A stretch of DNA of 64,000 nt, taken from positions 1 through 64,000 of the forward strand of contig CABYCO010000001.1 in assembly GCA_902517495.1 (NCBI GenBank), in the 5' to 3' direction. The notes under the pieces are model-generated. The model was given only the letters and a program-made list of their open reading frames with translations, was not told the DNA's origin and ran no database searches. The DNA is from an uncultured Pelagibacteraceae bacterium (GTDB lineage Bacteria; Pseudomonadota; Alphaproteobacteria; Pelagibacterales; Pelagibacteraceae). The position numbers and the translations under genes were made by a program. Of the stretch, positions 25,781 to 34,866 are shown one piece after another; the first letter of the stretch is position 1; each line of letters starts with the position of its first letter.

Positions 25781-26543
25781 TTTTTTCTACCGAACTATTA
25801 TTTTTAATATTTATTTTTTTTTTAATAAACTTTATTCCTTTTAACCATAGTTTAAATGCCTCATAGTGGATTGCGACAATAACTTTAAATGTCATCAATG
25901 GGTGAAAAATATAGGAAACGAATAGATTTTTATTACTAAATTCTTTTGCGGTACCATCTTGAGATGCGTATAAAAGTTTACCATCATTATCAGATTGGTC
26001 AATTATAACTGATATTTTGTCTGAGGGCTTATTTACTCTAAATTTGTAATTACACTCCATATCTATGAAGGGTGATACATGAAATTTTTTTACACAACTA
26101 TTTCTTAAAGTTTCATTATCTTCAGCTTTGAAAATGTATGTATGTTGTTCACCAAAAGTATTTTTAACCTCATAAAATATAGAGATTATTTTATCGTACT
26201 TATCATATATAAAAAAAACACTTAGAGGATTAAATACGTAACCTAGGATTCTAGGATAACAGAATAATTTGATTTTAATCTCTTTATTGTCGACACCAAT
26301 ATTTTCTAGTTTTTTTTTTACCCAGTTTTTTAACGAGGTACCATCTCTGTCTCCATGGTCTTTGTCAAAAAAACTAATGATATTGAATTTATTGTATGAA
26401 AATAACTTAATTTTATTATCAATTTCATTTAGATCATCTAAGTCTATCAATAATGAAAAAACCCTATATTTAAAATAATGATTTTTAGGTTTAAATCGTC
26501 TGTGTATTACTTTTCCTACGTATATTTTAGAGCTTTTAAGCAT
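25767..26543 (-). CDS. DUF1365 family protein
   Basis: A 258-aa protein of DUF1365, recognised by KIYVGKVIHRRFKPKNHYFK at the N-terminus, FCYPRILGYVFNPLSVFF and KKFHVSPFIDMECNYKFR. No signal peptide; a mildly hydrophobic stretch lies near 220. Placed between the FAD oxidoreductase and the CFA synthase with overlaps of 8 and 14 bases, the order seen in many proteobacteria. Biochemical role not established to my knowledge. Confidence 0.9.
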   Translation of the reverse strand: MLKSSKIYVGKVIHRRFKPKNHYFKYRVFSLLIDLDDLNEIDNKIKLFSYNKFNIISFFDKDHGDRDGTSLKNWVKKKLENIGVDNKEIKIKLFCYPRILGYVFNPLSVFFIYDKYDKIISIFYEVKNTFGEQHTYIFKAEDNETLRNSCVKKFHVSPFIDMECNYKFRVNKPSDKISVIIDQSDNDGKLLYASQDGTAKEFSNKNLFVSYIFHPLMTFKVIVAIHYEAFKLWLKGIKFIKKKINIKNNSSVEKSEFE

Positions 26544-27561
26544 TTATATACTTAATCATATCTATTGATGATTTTATACCATCTTCATGAAATCCATATC
26601 CAAAATAACTACCACAAAATAAAATATTATTTTTATTTTGAATTAGGTGAAGATCTTTCTGGCTATTGATTGCATTTTGATCAAAGTAAGGGTGTGTAAA
26701 TATAACTTTTCGGATTATTTTATCTTCGGGTATCTCTAAATAAGGATTTAATGTTAAAAAAATATTTTTATTTATATTCAAATTTTGTAATAGGTTTAAC
26801 CAATAAGTAATTGAATTTTTTTCACTATTCTCAGACTCGATCGAGGAATTCCATGAACACCAAGCACTTTTATTAATATTGTAATTTTTATAATATTCAC
26901 CACTGATTTTACCCAGAATTTTATTTACATATGTTCTACTTCTTTTGGAAACTGTGAACCATTGCGGTCGATCTTTTAATTTGAATAACCCATGATTTTG
27001 AAAAAATTTAAAAAAAAATTTTAATGGCATTTGTTTTGCCTCGTAAGGGGGCATTGACCATATAGCTGATACCATAGGAATAATATGGAATTTGATAAAA
27101 TAATCTGACAATTTTAAATTGTCTAAATAACTGCCTAATGTAATATTTTCTTTAAGTGGATCTTGGTTTTCACTTTGTTTATAAAAACTAATTATAGTAA
27201 AAAACATCTTCAAAAATTTTATATTTAACAAGTTTGATTTATTACTAAAAATTCCAGAAAGACCTTTTCCACAATATTCTATATTTGAGTTTCTTACAGA
27301 CACTGAGAACGACATATTGCTTTCTTCTATAGCAATATCATTTTCTTGAAAAAAATTTATTAAATTTGGATAGGTTTTTTTATTAAATACAATAAAGCCT
27401 ATATCAACAGGGACTATATTATCTCCAACATTAATATCAATAGTATGCGAATGACCTCCAAAATGGTCTTCTTTCTCAAATAGATCTACCTTATATTTTT
27501 TAGATAAACTATACGCTGCACTTAGACCTGATATACCAGATCCTATAATAGCAAATTTCAT
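26536..27561 (-). CDS. FAD/NAD(P)-dependent oxidoreductase (COG2907 type)
   Basis: A 341-aa flavoprotein of the amine-oxidase-like group. FAD motif AIIGSGISGLSAAYSLS at the N-terminus, DLFEKEDHFGGHSHTI, and C-terminal NILFCGSYFGYGFHEDGIKS with the flavin-contacting region. Somewhat short relative to typical members of over 400 aa, with the middle compressed. Overlaps the DUF1365 gene by 8 bases, forming the FAD-DUF1365-CFA trio. Confidence 0.88.
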   Translation of the reverse strand: MKFAIIGSGISGLSAAYSLSKKYKVDLFEKEDHFGGHSHTIDINVGDNIVPVDIGFIVFNKKTYPNLINFFQENDIAIEESNMSFSVSVRNSNIEYCGKGLSGIFSNKSNLLNIKFLKMFFTIISFYKQSENQDPLKENITLGSYLDNLKLSDYFIKFHIIPMVSAIWSMPPYEAKQMPLKFFFKFFQNHGLFKLKDRPQWFTVSKRSRTYVNKILGKISGEYYKNYNINKSAWCSWNSSIESENSEKNSITYWLNLLQNLNINKNIFLTLNPYLEIPEDKIIRKVIFTHPYFDQNAINSQKDLHLIQNKNNILFCGSYFGYGFHEDGIKSSIDMIKYINA

Positions 27562-28439
27562 TATTGAGGATTATATTTATTTTCTTTTGTAAAGGATGAG
27601 ACAAATTGTAGAAAAACTGCAAGAATTATAATGCTTCCTCCTATTAAAACGTAGAATGAAGGGTTTTCATTTACAAATAGCCAAGCCCAAAGAGGACCAA
27701 GTATTGCCTCTGTAAGCATTATTATGCCGACCATAGCTGATAGAGTTTTTCTCGCACCAATTGTTATTAAGATAAAGCCAAGTCCTATTTGAAATGTCCC
27801 AGACAAAAATGCCAAAAACATATCATTTAAAGGTATAGAAATTTTTGTTGATGCTAAAAAACCTATTATCATTGCAACTATTCCTGCAACCAATTGAAGG
27901 GGTACCATATCCACATGGGGATATTTTCTTACAATTAAAATTAGAGTTGCAAAGGTAATTGGCATAACAAAGGCAACAATATTTCCAGACATTTGTCCAC
28001 TTGAAAGAGTATTTCCTAGCATTAAAATTAATCCAGAAATTGCTAAAATAATAGAAGCTAAAGTAATTTTTGAAATTTTTTCTTTTAAAAAAAAATATCC
28101 AAATATCGCTAAAAAAATTGTTTGTGTTTGTATTATGAAATTTGTATTTGCAACAGTAGTATTATACATAGCAAAAACATAACTACTAAATCCAATACCC
28201 AATATAATTCCGCCAATTAAGCCAGGAATTCCTGATACATAAATTTTTTTAAATACCTCTCCTTTGTAAGTTACAATTAAAAAAATAGTTACAACAATTA
28301 TAAAAAAAACCTGTCTCCAAAATAAGATTTGCCATAAAGTTGATCCTTCAAATGATTTAACAATCAACCCACCAAAACTTAGACAAAATGCGCCAAAAAA
28401 GATTAATAATGGACCTGGTATCTTTGAAATGAAATTCAT
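27561..28439 (-). CDS. EamA/DMT family transporter
   Basis: A 292-aa protein with ten hydrophobic segments in two EamA halves (FGYFFLKEKISKITLASI ends the first). Overlaps pxpC by 4 bases upstream and the FAD gene by 1 base downstream, so it may belong to the PxpBC transcript; a role in 5-oxoproline or glutamate movement is only a guess. Confidence 0.87.
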   Translation of the reverse strand: MNFISKIPGPLLIFFGAFCLSFGGLIVKSFEGSTLWQILFWRQVFFIIVVTIFLIVTYKGEVFKKIYVSGIPGLIGGIILGIGFSSYVFAMYNTTVANTNFIIQTQTIFLAIFGYFFLKEKISKITLASIILAISGLILMLGNTLSSGQMSGNIVAFVMPITFATLILIVRKYPHVDMVPLQLVAGIVAMIIGFLASTKISIPLNDMFLAFLSGTFQIGLGFILITIGARKTLSAMVGIIMLTEAILGPLWAWLFVNENPSFYVLIGGSIIILAVFLQFVSSFTKENKYNPQ

Positions 28440-29395
28440 TTAATATTGGAAATCAAATTTTGAGTTTCCATCTCATACAACTTAAAAATAGTTTCTGCAT
28501 CTTTTAAATTAATTTCTTTAAATTTTATTTTTGTTCCTGGAGGTATTTGTACTAGTTTGTCATAATCAGCACTTATTACAACTCCAATCTTAGGATAACC
28601 CCCTATGGTTCCATGATCAGAGAGCATAATTATTGGATCCCCGTCTGCAGTAATTTGGATAACACCCTTCACTAAACCTTCTGACTTTATATTTGTATTT
28701 TTAATATTATTAATCTTAGGTCCTTTAAGTCTTATTCCCATACGGTCACTTAATTTGGTTACATTAAATTCATTACTAAAAAATGAAACTATTGCATCCT
28801 TTGAAAAATAATCAAAATGGGGTCCTTTTATTATTCTAATATTTTCAATTTTAGAATTTAGGTATTCTATTTTATTTTTTGGCAGGATTTTTTTTATATT
28901 TTTTAATTGAATTATTTGTCCTATCTCAAGTTTTTCCCCACTATTTGCACCAATTTTAGCCTTAGTATTTGTAGAACAACTATTTAAATAATAATCTACT
29001 TCAAATGTGCCTCCAATAGATAAATAACCATATACTGATCGATTGGTAGACAGTACATCTAAGCAATCATTATTTTCTAAAACAATATTTTCGTAACAAC
29101 CAAATTCCAAATTTTTGTTTTTTCTTATAATTTTAAAATTAACATCTCCAGTAACATTGATGGAGATATTTTCTCCTATATATTTCAATTTTGGACCTTG
29201 ATATGCAAATTCTAGGACCGGATTATTTATTCCATTATTTGAAATGGTATTTGCTAATAAAAAATTCCTATTATCCATTGCTCCACTAAAAGGTATACCT
29301 ATATGATAAAAATTATTTCTACCACTGTCTTGAAATGTAGAATTGATACCTGGTCGTAATACCTCAAAATAGTTTTTATTCATATTTTTTTTCAT
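28436..29395 (-). CDS. pxpC: 5-oxoprolinase subunit PxpC
   Basis: A 319-aa protein of the biotin-dependent-carboxyltransferase-like family (KipA/PxpC). Motifs: FEVLRPGINSTFQDSGRN, GIPFSGAMDNRNFLLAN, SDRMGIRLKGP and QITADGDPIIMLSDHGTIGG. With PxpA and PxpB it opens 5-oxoproline to glutamate using ATP. The start at 29395 overlaps pxpB by 20 bases; a second ATG at 29383 is equally possible. Confidence 0.93.
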   Translation of the reverse strand: MKKNMNKNYFEVLRPGINSTFQDSGRNNFYHIGIPFSGAMDNRNFLLANTISNNGINNPVLEFAYQGPKLKYIGENISINVTGDVNFKIIRKNKNLEFGCYENIVLENNDCLDVLSTNRSVYGYLSIGGTFEVDYYLNSCSTNTKAKIGANSGEKLEIGQIIQLKNIKKILPKNKIEYLNSKIENIRIIKGPHFDYFSKDAIVSFFSNEFNVTKLSDRMGIRLKGPKINNIKNTNIKSEGLVKGVIQITADGDPIIMLSDHGTIGGYPKIGVVISADYDKLVQIPPGTKIKFKEINLKDAETIFKLYEMETQNLISNIK

Positions 29396-30050
29396 ACTCT
29401 AGTTTAGAAATTGGGTAAAATGATATTGTATCACCTGGATTGATTAGATTAGGATCAGTATTTTTTTTATTATCAAAAATATCAACTGGTGTCTTGCCAA
29501 TTATATTCCAACCACCTGGACTTTCAAAAGTATAAATATTACAAAATTGCTCTGTTATACCTATGGAATTTTTTGGGACCTTAACTCTTGGTGTTTCTAA
29601 ACGCTTTGCAAAAAGAGATTTATCCATATCTCCTAAGAATGGCATTCCCGCAATAAAACCTGTCATATAACAATAATAATTTTTAGAAAAGAATGTTTCA
29701 TAAATTTTTGCCTCATTTATCTTTAATAATTTTTGTAAACGTTTTATATCTAGTGCAAACTCCTCTGCGCAACAAACTGGGATTTTAATAAGATTATTTT
29801 TTGAATTATTATTTTTTTTTAGCTCTAAATTTTCAACTTGTTTTTTTAATTTAGCAAAACTCGTAAGTTTTAAATCGAAACTAATTACTAGTTTATTATA
29901 ACTAGGTGTAATATTTGTAATACCTAAAAAATTACTATCTCTTAAATTGTTAAAATAATTTATAACATTTCTGTTAATTTCTTTATTTACCTCAGTACCA
30001 AAGTCACAGTACAATGCTGCGTCACCAAGATTTGATATATTTTTAATCAT
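29376..30050 (-). CDS. pxpB: 5-oxoprolinase subunit PxpB
   Basis: A 224-aa KipI/PxpB protein (usual length 210-240). Signatures: DAALYCDFG near residue 10, IPVCCAEEFALDIKRL, FIAGMPFLGDMDKSLFAKR with TPRVKVPKNSIGI, and ESPGGWNIIGKTPVDIFD. Divergent from pxpA with about 27 bases between start codons, so the two halves of the enzyme share one short control region. Confidence 0.93.
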   Translation of the reverse strand: MIKNISNLGDAALYCDFGTEVNKEINRNVINYFNNLRDSNFLGITNITPSYNKLVISFDLKLTSFAKLKKQVENLELKKNNNSKNNLIKIPVCCAEEFALDIKRLQKLLKINEAKIYETFFSKNYYCYMTGFIAGMPFLGDMDKSLFAKRLETPRVKVPKNSIGITEQFCNIYTFESPGGWNIIGKTPVDIFDNKKNTDPNLINPGDTISFYPISKLEYEKKYE

Positions 30051-30077
30051 GTCATGTTATACTTTAAGCTTTATAGT

Positions 30078-30851
30078 ATGGAAATTAATTTAAATTGTGA
30101 TTTAGGTGAAAAATCAAAGCATCATTCAAATGAGAATGACCCCGATTTACTCAAAATAGTAAACTCTGCAAATGTGGCTTGTGGGTACCACGCTGGAGAT
30201 GAGGAAACTATGAGAGAAGTTGTAGAGATTTCAAAGCAAAATAATGTAAGTATTGGTGCACATCCATCATTCAATGATCCAGAGAACTTCGGAAGAAAAC
30301 GGATTAATCTTGCTGCTAATGAGATTTCTAAGCTTTTAATAGATCAATATGAAATTTTGCAAAATATTGCCATTAAATTAGATGAAAAGGTTTCTCATAT
30401 TAAACCACATGGAGCCTTGAATAATATGGCTTGTGAGGACCTTGAACTGGCAACAATTTTGGCAAAAACTATTTATAGTATTGATAAAGATATAATTTAT
30501 TTAGTACCAACAGGTTCAAAAATGGAAATTGCAGCTAAAAAATTAAATATGAAAATTGCATGTGAAATTTTTGCAGATAGAAATTATGAAGACGATGGAA
30601 CACTTGTATCAAGAAGTAAGGATCATGCCCTAATAACCGACCCTGAGCGAGCTAAAGAACACGTATTCAATATGGTAAAAAACCAAACCCTTAATTGTCA
30701 CAGTGGAAAACAAATACCTTGTGAAATCGATTCAATTTGCATACATGGAGATAACACAAGTTCTCTCTCGACTGCAAAACAGGTAAAAGAAAACTTGATA
30801 AAAAATAATTTAGAATTAAAGCCTCTAAATAAAATGAAAAAATTTATATAA
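30078..30851 (+). CDS. pxpA: 5-oxoprolinase subunit PxpA (LamB/YcsF family)
   Basis: I place the start at the ATG 30078 (MEINLNCDLGE, the conserved family start); eight further residues upstream from 30054 would run into the pxpB side. 257 aa. Metal/substrate motifs: NCDLGE, ANVACGYHAGDEETM, SIGAHPSFNDPENFGR, VSHIKPHGALNN and CIHGD. Works with PxpBC on 5-oxoproline, giving glutamate. Confidence 0.94.
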   Translation: MEINLNCDLGEKSKHHSNENDPDLLKIVNSANVACGYHAGDEETMREVVEISKQNNVSIGAHPSFNDPENFGRKRINLAANEISKLLIDQYEILQNIAIKLDEKVSHIKPHGALNNMACEDLELATILAKTIYSIDKDIIYLVPTGSKMEIAAKKLNMKIACEIFADRNYEDDGTLVSRSKDHALITDPERAKEHVFNMVKNQTLNCHSGKQIPCEIDSICIHGDNTSSLSTAKQVKENLIKNNLELKPLNKMKKFI

Positions 30852-30853
30852 TT

Positions 30854-31333
30854 ATGATTAAAAAAATATTTACTCTTTTCATATTCTTTTTTTTAACTGT
30901 TGAAACTTTTGCTGCTGGAACAAGTTCATCAGGTAAAAAACCGAGCTATAAAAATGCTGTTAAAATAATTGAAGCAGCTAAGAAATATGAATCCAAAAAT
31001 AAAATGGATAAAGCATTAAAAAGATACGAAAAAGCTCAAAAAATTTTATTAAAACTCGATAAAGAAAAGCCCTTACAAGCTGATACACTAAACTACCTGG
31101 GTTTTACAACTAGAAAACTTGGGGACTTTGAAGCAGGAGAAAAATATTATTTGTTAGGTTTGCAAGTCGATCCAAAGCATGTTGGTATAAATGAATACTT
31201 AGGTGAATTATATGTTGTAACCAACAGAATTGATTTAGCAAAAGAAAGATTGGAAATTTTGAAAAGCTGTAATTGTGAGGAGTATCAAGAGTTAAAAGAA
31301 ATTATTGAAGGAACAAAAAAATCAAAATACTAA
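30854..31333 (+). CDS. secreted TPR-repeat protein
   Basis: A 159-aa exported protein with signal MIKKIFTLFIFFFLTVETFA. The mature part has about three tetratricopeptide-like helical pairs (KMDKALKRYEKAQKILL; ADTLNYLGFTTRKLGDFEAG; HVGINEYLGELYVV). Two Cys near the end (SCNC). Starts two bases after pxpA's stop. Likely a periplasmic scaffold; its stop overlaps that of the convergent TRAP gene by 4 bases. Confidence 0.82.
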   Translation: MIKKIFTLFIFFFLTVETFAAGTSSSGKKPSYKNAVKIIEAAKKYESKNKMDKALKRYEKAQKILLKLDKEKPLQADTLNYLGFTTRKLGDFEAGEKYYLLGLQVDPKHVGINEYLGELYVVTNRIDLAKERLEILKSCNCEEYQELKEIIEGTKKSKY

Positions 31334-32640
31334 TTGATATTTTGAATCATTTGTTCGGGCATCCATAAAGCGATTTGTGGGAACAGTACAATCAATAGGA
31401 CTGCAAAAATCATCAATAAAAATAATGGGAAGGCACTTTTTGCTATGAACCCCATATCTTTGTTTGCCATTCCTTGAAGAACAAATAAATTAAAACCAAC
31501 AGGTGGTGTAATTTGAGCCATTTCTACAACAATAACTAAAAATATTCCAAACCAAATCATATCAAAGCCTGCTTGCCTTATCATTGGTTCAATTATTGCC
31601 ATTGTAAGAACAACTGCAGAAATTCCATCAAGAAACATCCCAAGAATTATGTAAAAAATCATTAATACAAATATTAATACATACGGTGATAACTCCATAT
31701 TCTGTATCCACAATGCTAGATTTCTGGGCAAACCAGTAAATCCCATAGCAAGCGACAAGAAAGTTGCCCCAGCTAAAATAAATGCAATCATACATGAAGT
31801 CTTAGTTGCTCCAAGCAATGAGTCTTTAAATGTTTTTAAGGTTAAACTCTTTTGAAAATAAGAGAGAATTAAAGCTCCAACAACACCTAAAGATGCGGCC
31901 TCAGTTGCTGTTGCTATTCCAGTATATATTGAACCTATTACTCCAAGTATTAATAAAATAACTGGAATTAATTGTTTAGATTTACCTAGTTTATTTAAAA
32001 ATGAAAAATTTTCATAATTAGTTGGCATTTTATTTTTATTTAATAAAGACCAAACAATTACATAGCCCATAAAAATCAGAGCAATCATTATCCCTGGAAT
32101 TATTCCAGCTATAAAAAGTTTTGCAATTGACTCTTGAACAGTCACACCATAAATGATCAAAATTATTGAGGGTGGAATTAAAAGACCTAAAGTTCCTGAA
32201 CCTGCCAAACTTCCAAGCAAAATTTTTTCAGGATATTTTCTTTTTCTTAGTTCTGGAATTGACATTTTTCCAACTGTAGCAACTGTTGCCGCAGATGATC
32301 CTGAGATAGCAGCAAACAAGGCACAACCAACAACATTCACGTGGATTAGACCTCCTGGTAACTTCTGAAGCCAGGGTGCCAACCCCTCAAATAAATTTTC
32401 TGATAATTTAGTTCTAAAAAGAATTTCACCCATCCACACAAATAACGGTAATGCTGTTAGTGTCCACGATGACGAAGCTCCCCATATAGTTGTAGCCATC
32501 GCATCACCCACTGGTCTAGAGGTAAACAAAATCATACCTATTGAAGATACGCCAACCATACTGATGGCTACCCATATCCCAGATCCTAAAAAAAACAGTA
32601 AAACACTAATAAAAAAAAATGCTAATAAAATTTCAATCAT
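31330..32640 (-). CDS. dctM: TRAP transporter large permease DctM
   Basis: A 436-aa membrane protein of the DctM family with about twelve hydrophobic segments. Conserved GSSAATVATVGKMSIPEL, GLLIPPSIILIIYG and ITPPVGFNLFVLQG are diagnostic. It forms the ion-coupled channel of a tripartite periplasmic transporter with the DctQ and DctP genes upstream; it overlaps dctQ by 8 bases. Confidence 0.95.
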   Translation of the reverse strand: MIEILLAFFFISVLLFFLGSGIWVAISMVGVSSIGMILFTSRPVGDAMATTIWGASSSWTLTALPLFVWMGEILFRTKLSENLFEGLAPWLQKLPGGLIHVNVVGCALFAAISGSSAATVATVGKMSIPELRKRKYPEKILLGSLAGSGTLGLLIPPSIILIIYGVTVQESIAKLFIAGIIPGIMIALIFMGYVIVWSLLNKNKMPTNYENFSFLNKLGKSKQLIPVILLILGVIGSIYTGIATATEAASLGVVGALILSYFQKSLTLKTFKDSLLGATKTSCMIAFILAGATFLSLAMGFTGLPRNLALWIQNMELSPYVLIFVLMIFYIILGMFLDGISAVVLTMAIIEPMIRQAGFDMIWFGIFLVIVVEMAQITPPVGFNLFVLQGMANKDMGFIAKSAFPLFLLMIFAVLLIVLFPQIALWMPEQMIQNIN

Positions 32641-33121
32641 ACTTGTTAACTATTCTTAAAATTAATTGATGAAAGACACATATAAAAAATAATAATGAAC
32701 CAATTGCTACACTTGATTGAGGTATCCAAATTAAAATTTCATCAGCACCTTCACTTCTTTCTTGAAACTCATAAGATATCTTTAACATTTTAAGAAAATA
32801 AAATGCCATATATCCTGAAAAAATAGATGCAATGATTAAACTCCAAATTTCTAGAAATTTTTTTTTTAAATCGGTGGCTTTTTCTAAAAATAATGTGATC
32901 CTAATATGGCCTCCATTTACAAATGTGTATGAAAGTGCAAAAAACGAGGAAGCCGCCATGCAGTAACCAGAATACTCAGCTAAACCTCTTATGTAAAAAC
33001 CGAACATTCTTGAGGCAATTCCAGTTAAAATAAAAACTGCTATCAATATTAAAAAAAACGCAGCGATATGTCCTGAGAAATTATAAAGATTATTTAGAGA
33101 TTTATTAATTTTTTGTAACAT
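32633..33121 (-). CDS. dctQ: TRAP transporter small permease DctQ
   Basis: A 162-aa protein with four hydrophobic segments, as expected for DctQ; GLAEYSGYCMAASSFFALSY and NGGHIRITLFLE are family motifs. It bridges the large permease. Lies behind the dctP terminator-like hairpin. Confidence 0.93.
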   Translation of the reverse strand: MLQKINKSLNNLYNFSGHIAAFFLILIAVFILTGIASRMFGFYIRGLAEYSGYCMAASSFFALSYTFVNGGHIRITLFLEKATDLKKKFLEIWSLIIASIFSGYMAFYFLKMLKISYEFQERSEGADEILIWIPQSSVAIGSLLFFICVFHQLILRIVNKYD

Positions 33122-33153
33122 AAAAAAGGCCGTTTTTTTTAAACGGCCTTTTT
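33122..33153 (-). terminator. hairpin between dctP and dctQ
   Basis: A perfect 13-bp stem (aaaaaggccgttt, 33123-33135, with aaacggccttttt, 33141-33153) around a 5-base loop, with a T run on both strands. Placed 14 bases after the dctP stop and just before dctQ on that strand. It should reduce read-through so that the binding protein is made in excess over the permeases, and may also protect the dctP 3' end. Confidence 0.8.
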
Positions 33154-33166
33154 GATTATAATTATT

Positions 33167-34138
33167 TTATTTGTAAGCAGCAAGTACGCTAGCTCCTGTT
33201 TTGCCAGCCTTTTTCTTCCATTCCTTTGCCATTTTTTTTCCAACTTTTTGGAAATGTTTTTCTAAATCAGCGTTTACTTTGCCTACAGTCATACCCGCAG
33301 CAGCTAAAGCTTTTTTATCCTCAATATTTCCAACTCTAGAAAGCATCCAACCTTTTTCTTCTGCAGCAGTTGCTTCTTTCATTATTAGTTTTTGAGTGTC
33401 TGCATCTAGTTTGTTCCAAGATCCTCTATGCGCAACTACCATATTTTTTGGGAACCAAGCAGCTATATCATAGAAATATTTTACTCCGTTCTCCCAAATT
33501 TTACTATTTTTTCCAGTAGTTGGTGAAGTAATCATGCTCTCAACTGCCCCAGTTGAAAATGCTTGACTTATTTCTGCAGCTTCAATTTTTGTTGGAGCCA
33601 TACCAGTAAGTTCAGCAATTCTAATTGTTGCTGAATTATAAGCTCTAAATTTTAAACCTTGTAAATCTGAAACACTATTAATCTCGTTTTTACTATACAA
33701 ACCTTGTGCGGGCCATGGCACAGCATACAAAAATACCAATCCTTTTTGGCTTAAGCTTTCTATGATTGCTGGTTTCGATGCTTGGTAAAGTTTCATAGCA
33801 TCATCATAAGATGTTGCTAAGAATGGTTGTGAGTCAATCTCAAGAATAGGATCTACTTTTCCAAGAGCCGACATAAATCTCTCTCCCATTTGAGCTTGAC
33901 CAGTTCTAACAGCTCTAAAGATTTCTCCACCTTTAAATAATGATCCACCAGGATGAGTTACAATTGTTAATTTACCTCCACTTTTTTCTGAAACGTTTTT
34001 AGCAAATTCTGCAGCATTAGCTGAATGAAAATTGCTTGCACCATAAGCTAAAGCCATATCCCACTTCTCAGCAGCATTTACGTTAGCGGTTAACAAAACA
34101 GAAAATAAAATAGAAATTAAAGTTTTTAAATTTTTCAT
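33167..34138 (-). CDS. dctP: TRAP transporter substrate-binding protein DctP
   Basis: A 323-aa periplasmic receptor with signal peptide MKNLKTLISILFSVLLTANVNA. Family motifs: FAKNVSEKSGGKLTI, GEIFRAVRTGQAQMG, GLKFRAYNSATIRI and GMAPTKIEAAEISQAFSTG, the last containing the ligand-binding region near 178. The conserved Arg in FRAYNS points to a carboxylate ligand. Preceded by the strongest Shine-Dalgarno in the window (AGGAGG at 34143-34148), consistent with high expression. Substrate unknown. Confidence 0.94.
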   Translation of the reverse strand: MKNLKTLISILFSVLLTANVNAAEKWDMALAYGASNFHSANAAEFAKNVSEKSGGKLTIVTHPGGSLFKGGEIFRAVRTGQAQMGERFMSALGKVDPILEIDSQPFLATSYDDAMKLYQASKPAIIESLSQKGLVFLYAVPWPAQGLYSKNEINSVSDLQGLKFRAYNSATIRIAELTGMAPTKIEAAEISQAFSTGAVESMITSPTTGKNSKIWENGVKYFYDIAAWFPKNMVVAHRGSWNKLDADTQKLIMKEATAAEEKGWMLSRVGNIEDKKALAAAGMTVGKVNADLEKHFQKVGKKMAKEWKKKAGKTGASVLAAYK

Positions 34139-34142
34139 TAAT

Positions 34143-34148
34143 CCTCCT
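34143..34148 (-). promoter_or_regulatory. strong ribosome-binding site of dctP
   Basis: AGGAGG on the minus strand 4 bases before the dctP ATG. Most genes here have weak or no Shine-Dalgarno, so this perfect site stands out and fits an abundant binding protein. Confidence 0.75.
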
Positions 34149-34251
34149 TATTTTTAAAAAAACACATCTGATTATGTATTATTTATTAAATCAATAAAAA
34201 TTTCATGTGTTTTATTGAAAATTTTTAAATAATTACTATTATATAATCATC

Positions 34252-34866
34252 TTGATAGAAGAATCCCTTATTTTACTACAAATTATCTTTATAGATATAA
34301 TCTTAGCTGCTGATAATGCTATTATAATTGGTTTAATTGCAGCTAATTTTGTACCTAAAAATAGAAAAAAAATAATTTTTTGGGGAGTAGTTGGTGCTCT
34401 AGTTTTTAAAGTTCTATTTGCGGTATTTGCAACATATTTATTCAAATTCTACTTTATAAAAATTTTGGGAGGGATACTTTTAATTTGGATAGTCAATGAT
34501 TTGAGAAAAGATCTTTTTCAAATTCAGAAAAAATCAAAATCACCCGCAAAAAAATCATTAGAACCTTCATTTGCAAAAGGTATGTATAAAGTGCTCTTTG
34601 CAGATATCACAATTAGTTTTGATAACGTTATAGGTGTTGTTGGTGCTTCCAAGGGTAACTTTGGGTTTATGATTTTTGGTTTGTTGTTATCAGTAGTCCT
34701 GACTGGAGCAATGGCCACTTACTTGGCTAATTATATACAGAAACATTTATGGGTTGTGTATATTGGTCTAGCATTTATTCTTTTAGTTGCAATACAACTT
34801 ATTATTGGTGGACTTGTGGATTTAGAAATTTTAAATATTAACGAAGGATTTAAAAAGTATTTTTAG
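34252..34866 (+). CDS. TerC family membrane protein
   Basis: A 204-aa protein starting TTG with about seven hydrophobic segments. The two acidic motifs of the family are present: IFIDIILAADNAIIIGLIA and FADITISFDNVIGVVGA, giving paired Asp residues in membrane helices. TerC-type proteins (YjbE/MeeF group) are linked to metal, notably manganese, export. Its stop overlaps panB's by 4 bases. Confidence 0.9.
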   Translation: MIEESLILLQIIFIDIILAADNAIIIGLIAANFVPKNRKKIIFWGVVGALVFKVLFAVFATYLFKFYFIKILGGILLIWIVNDLRKDLFQIQKKSKSPAKKSLEPSFAKGMYKVLFADITISFDNVIGVVGASKGNFGFMIFGLLLSVVLTGAMATYLANYIQKHLWVVYIGLAFILLVAIQLIIGGLVDLEILNINEGFKKYF

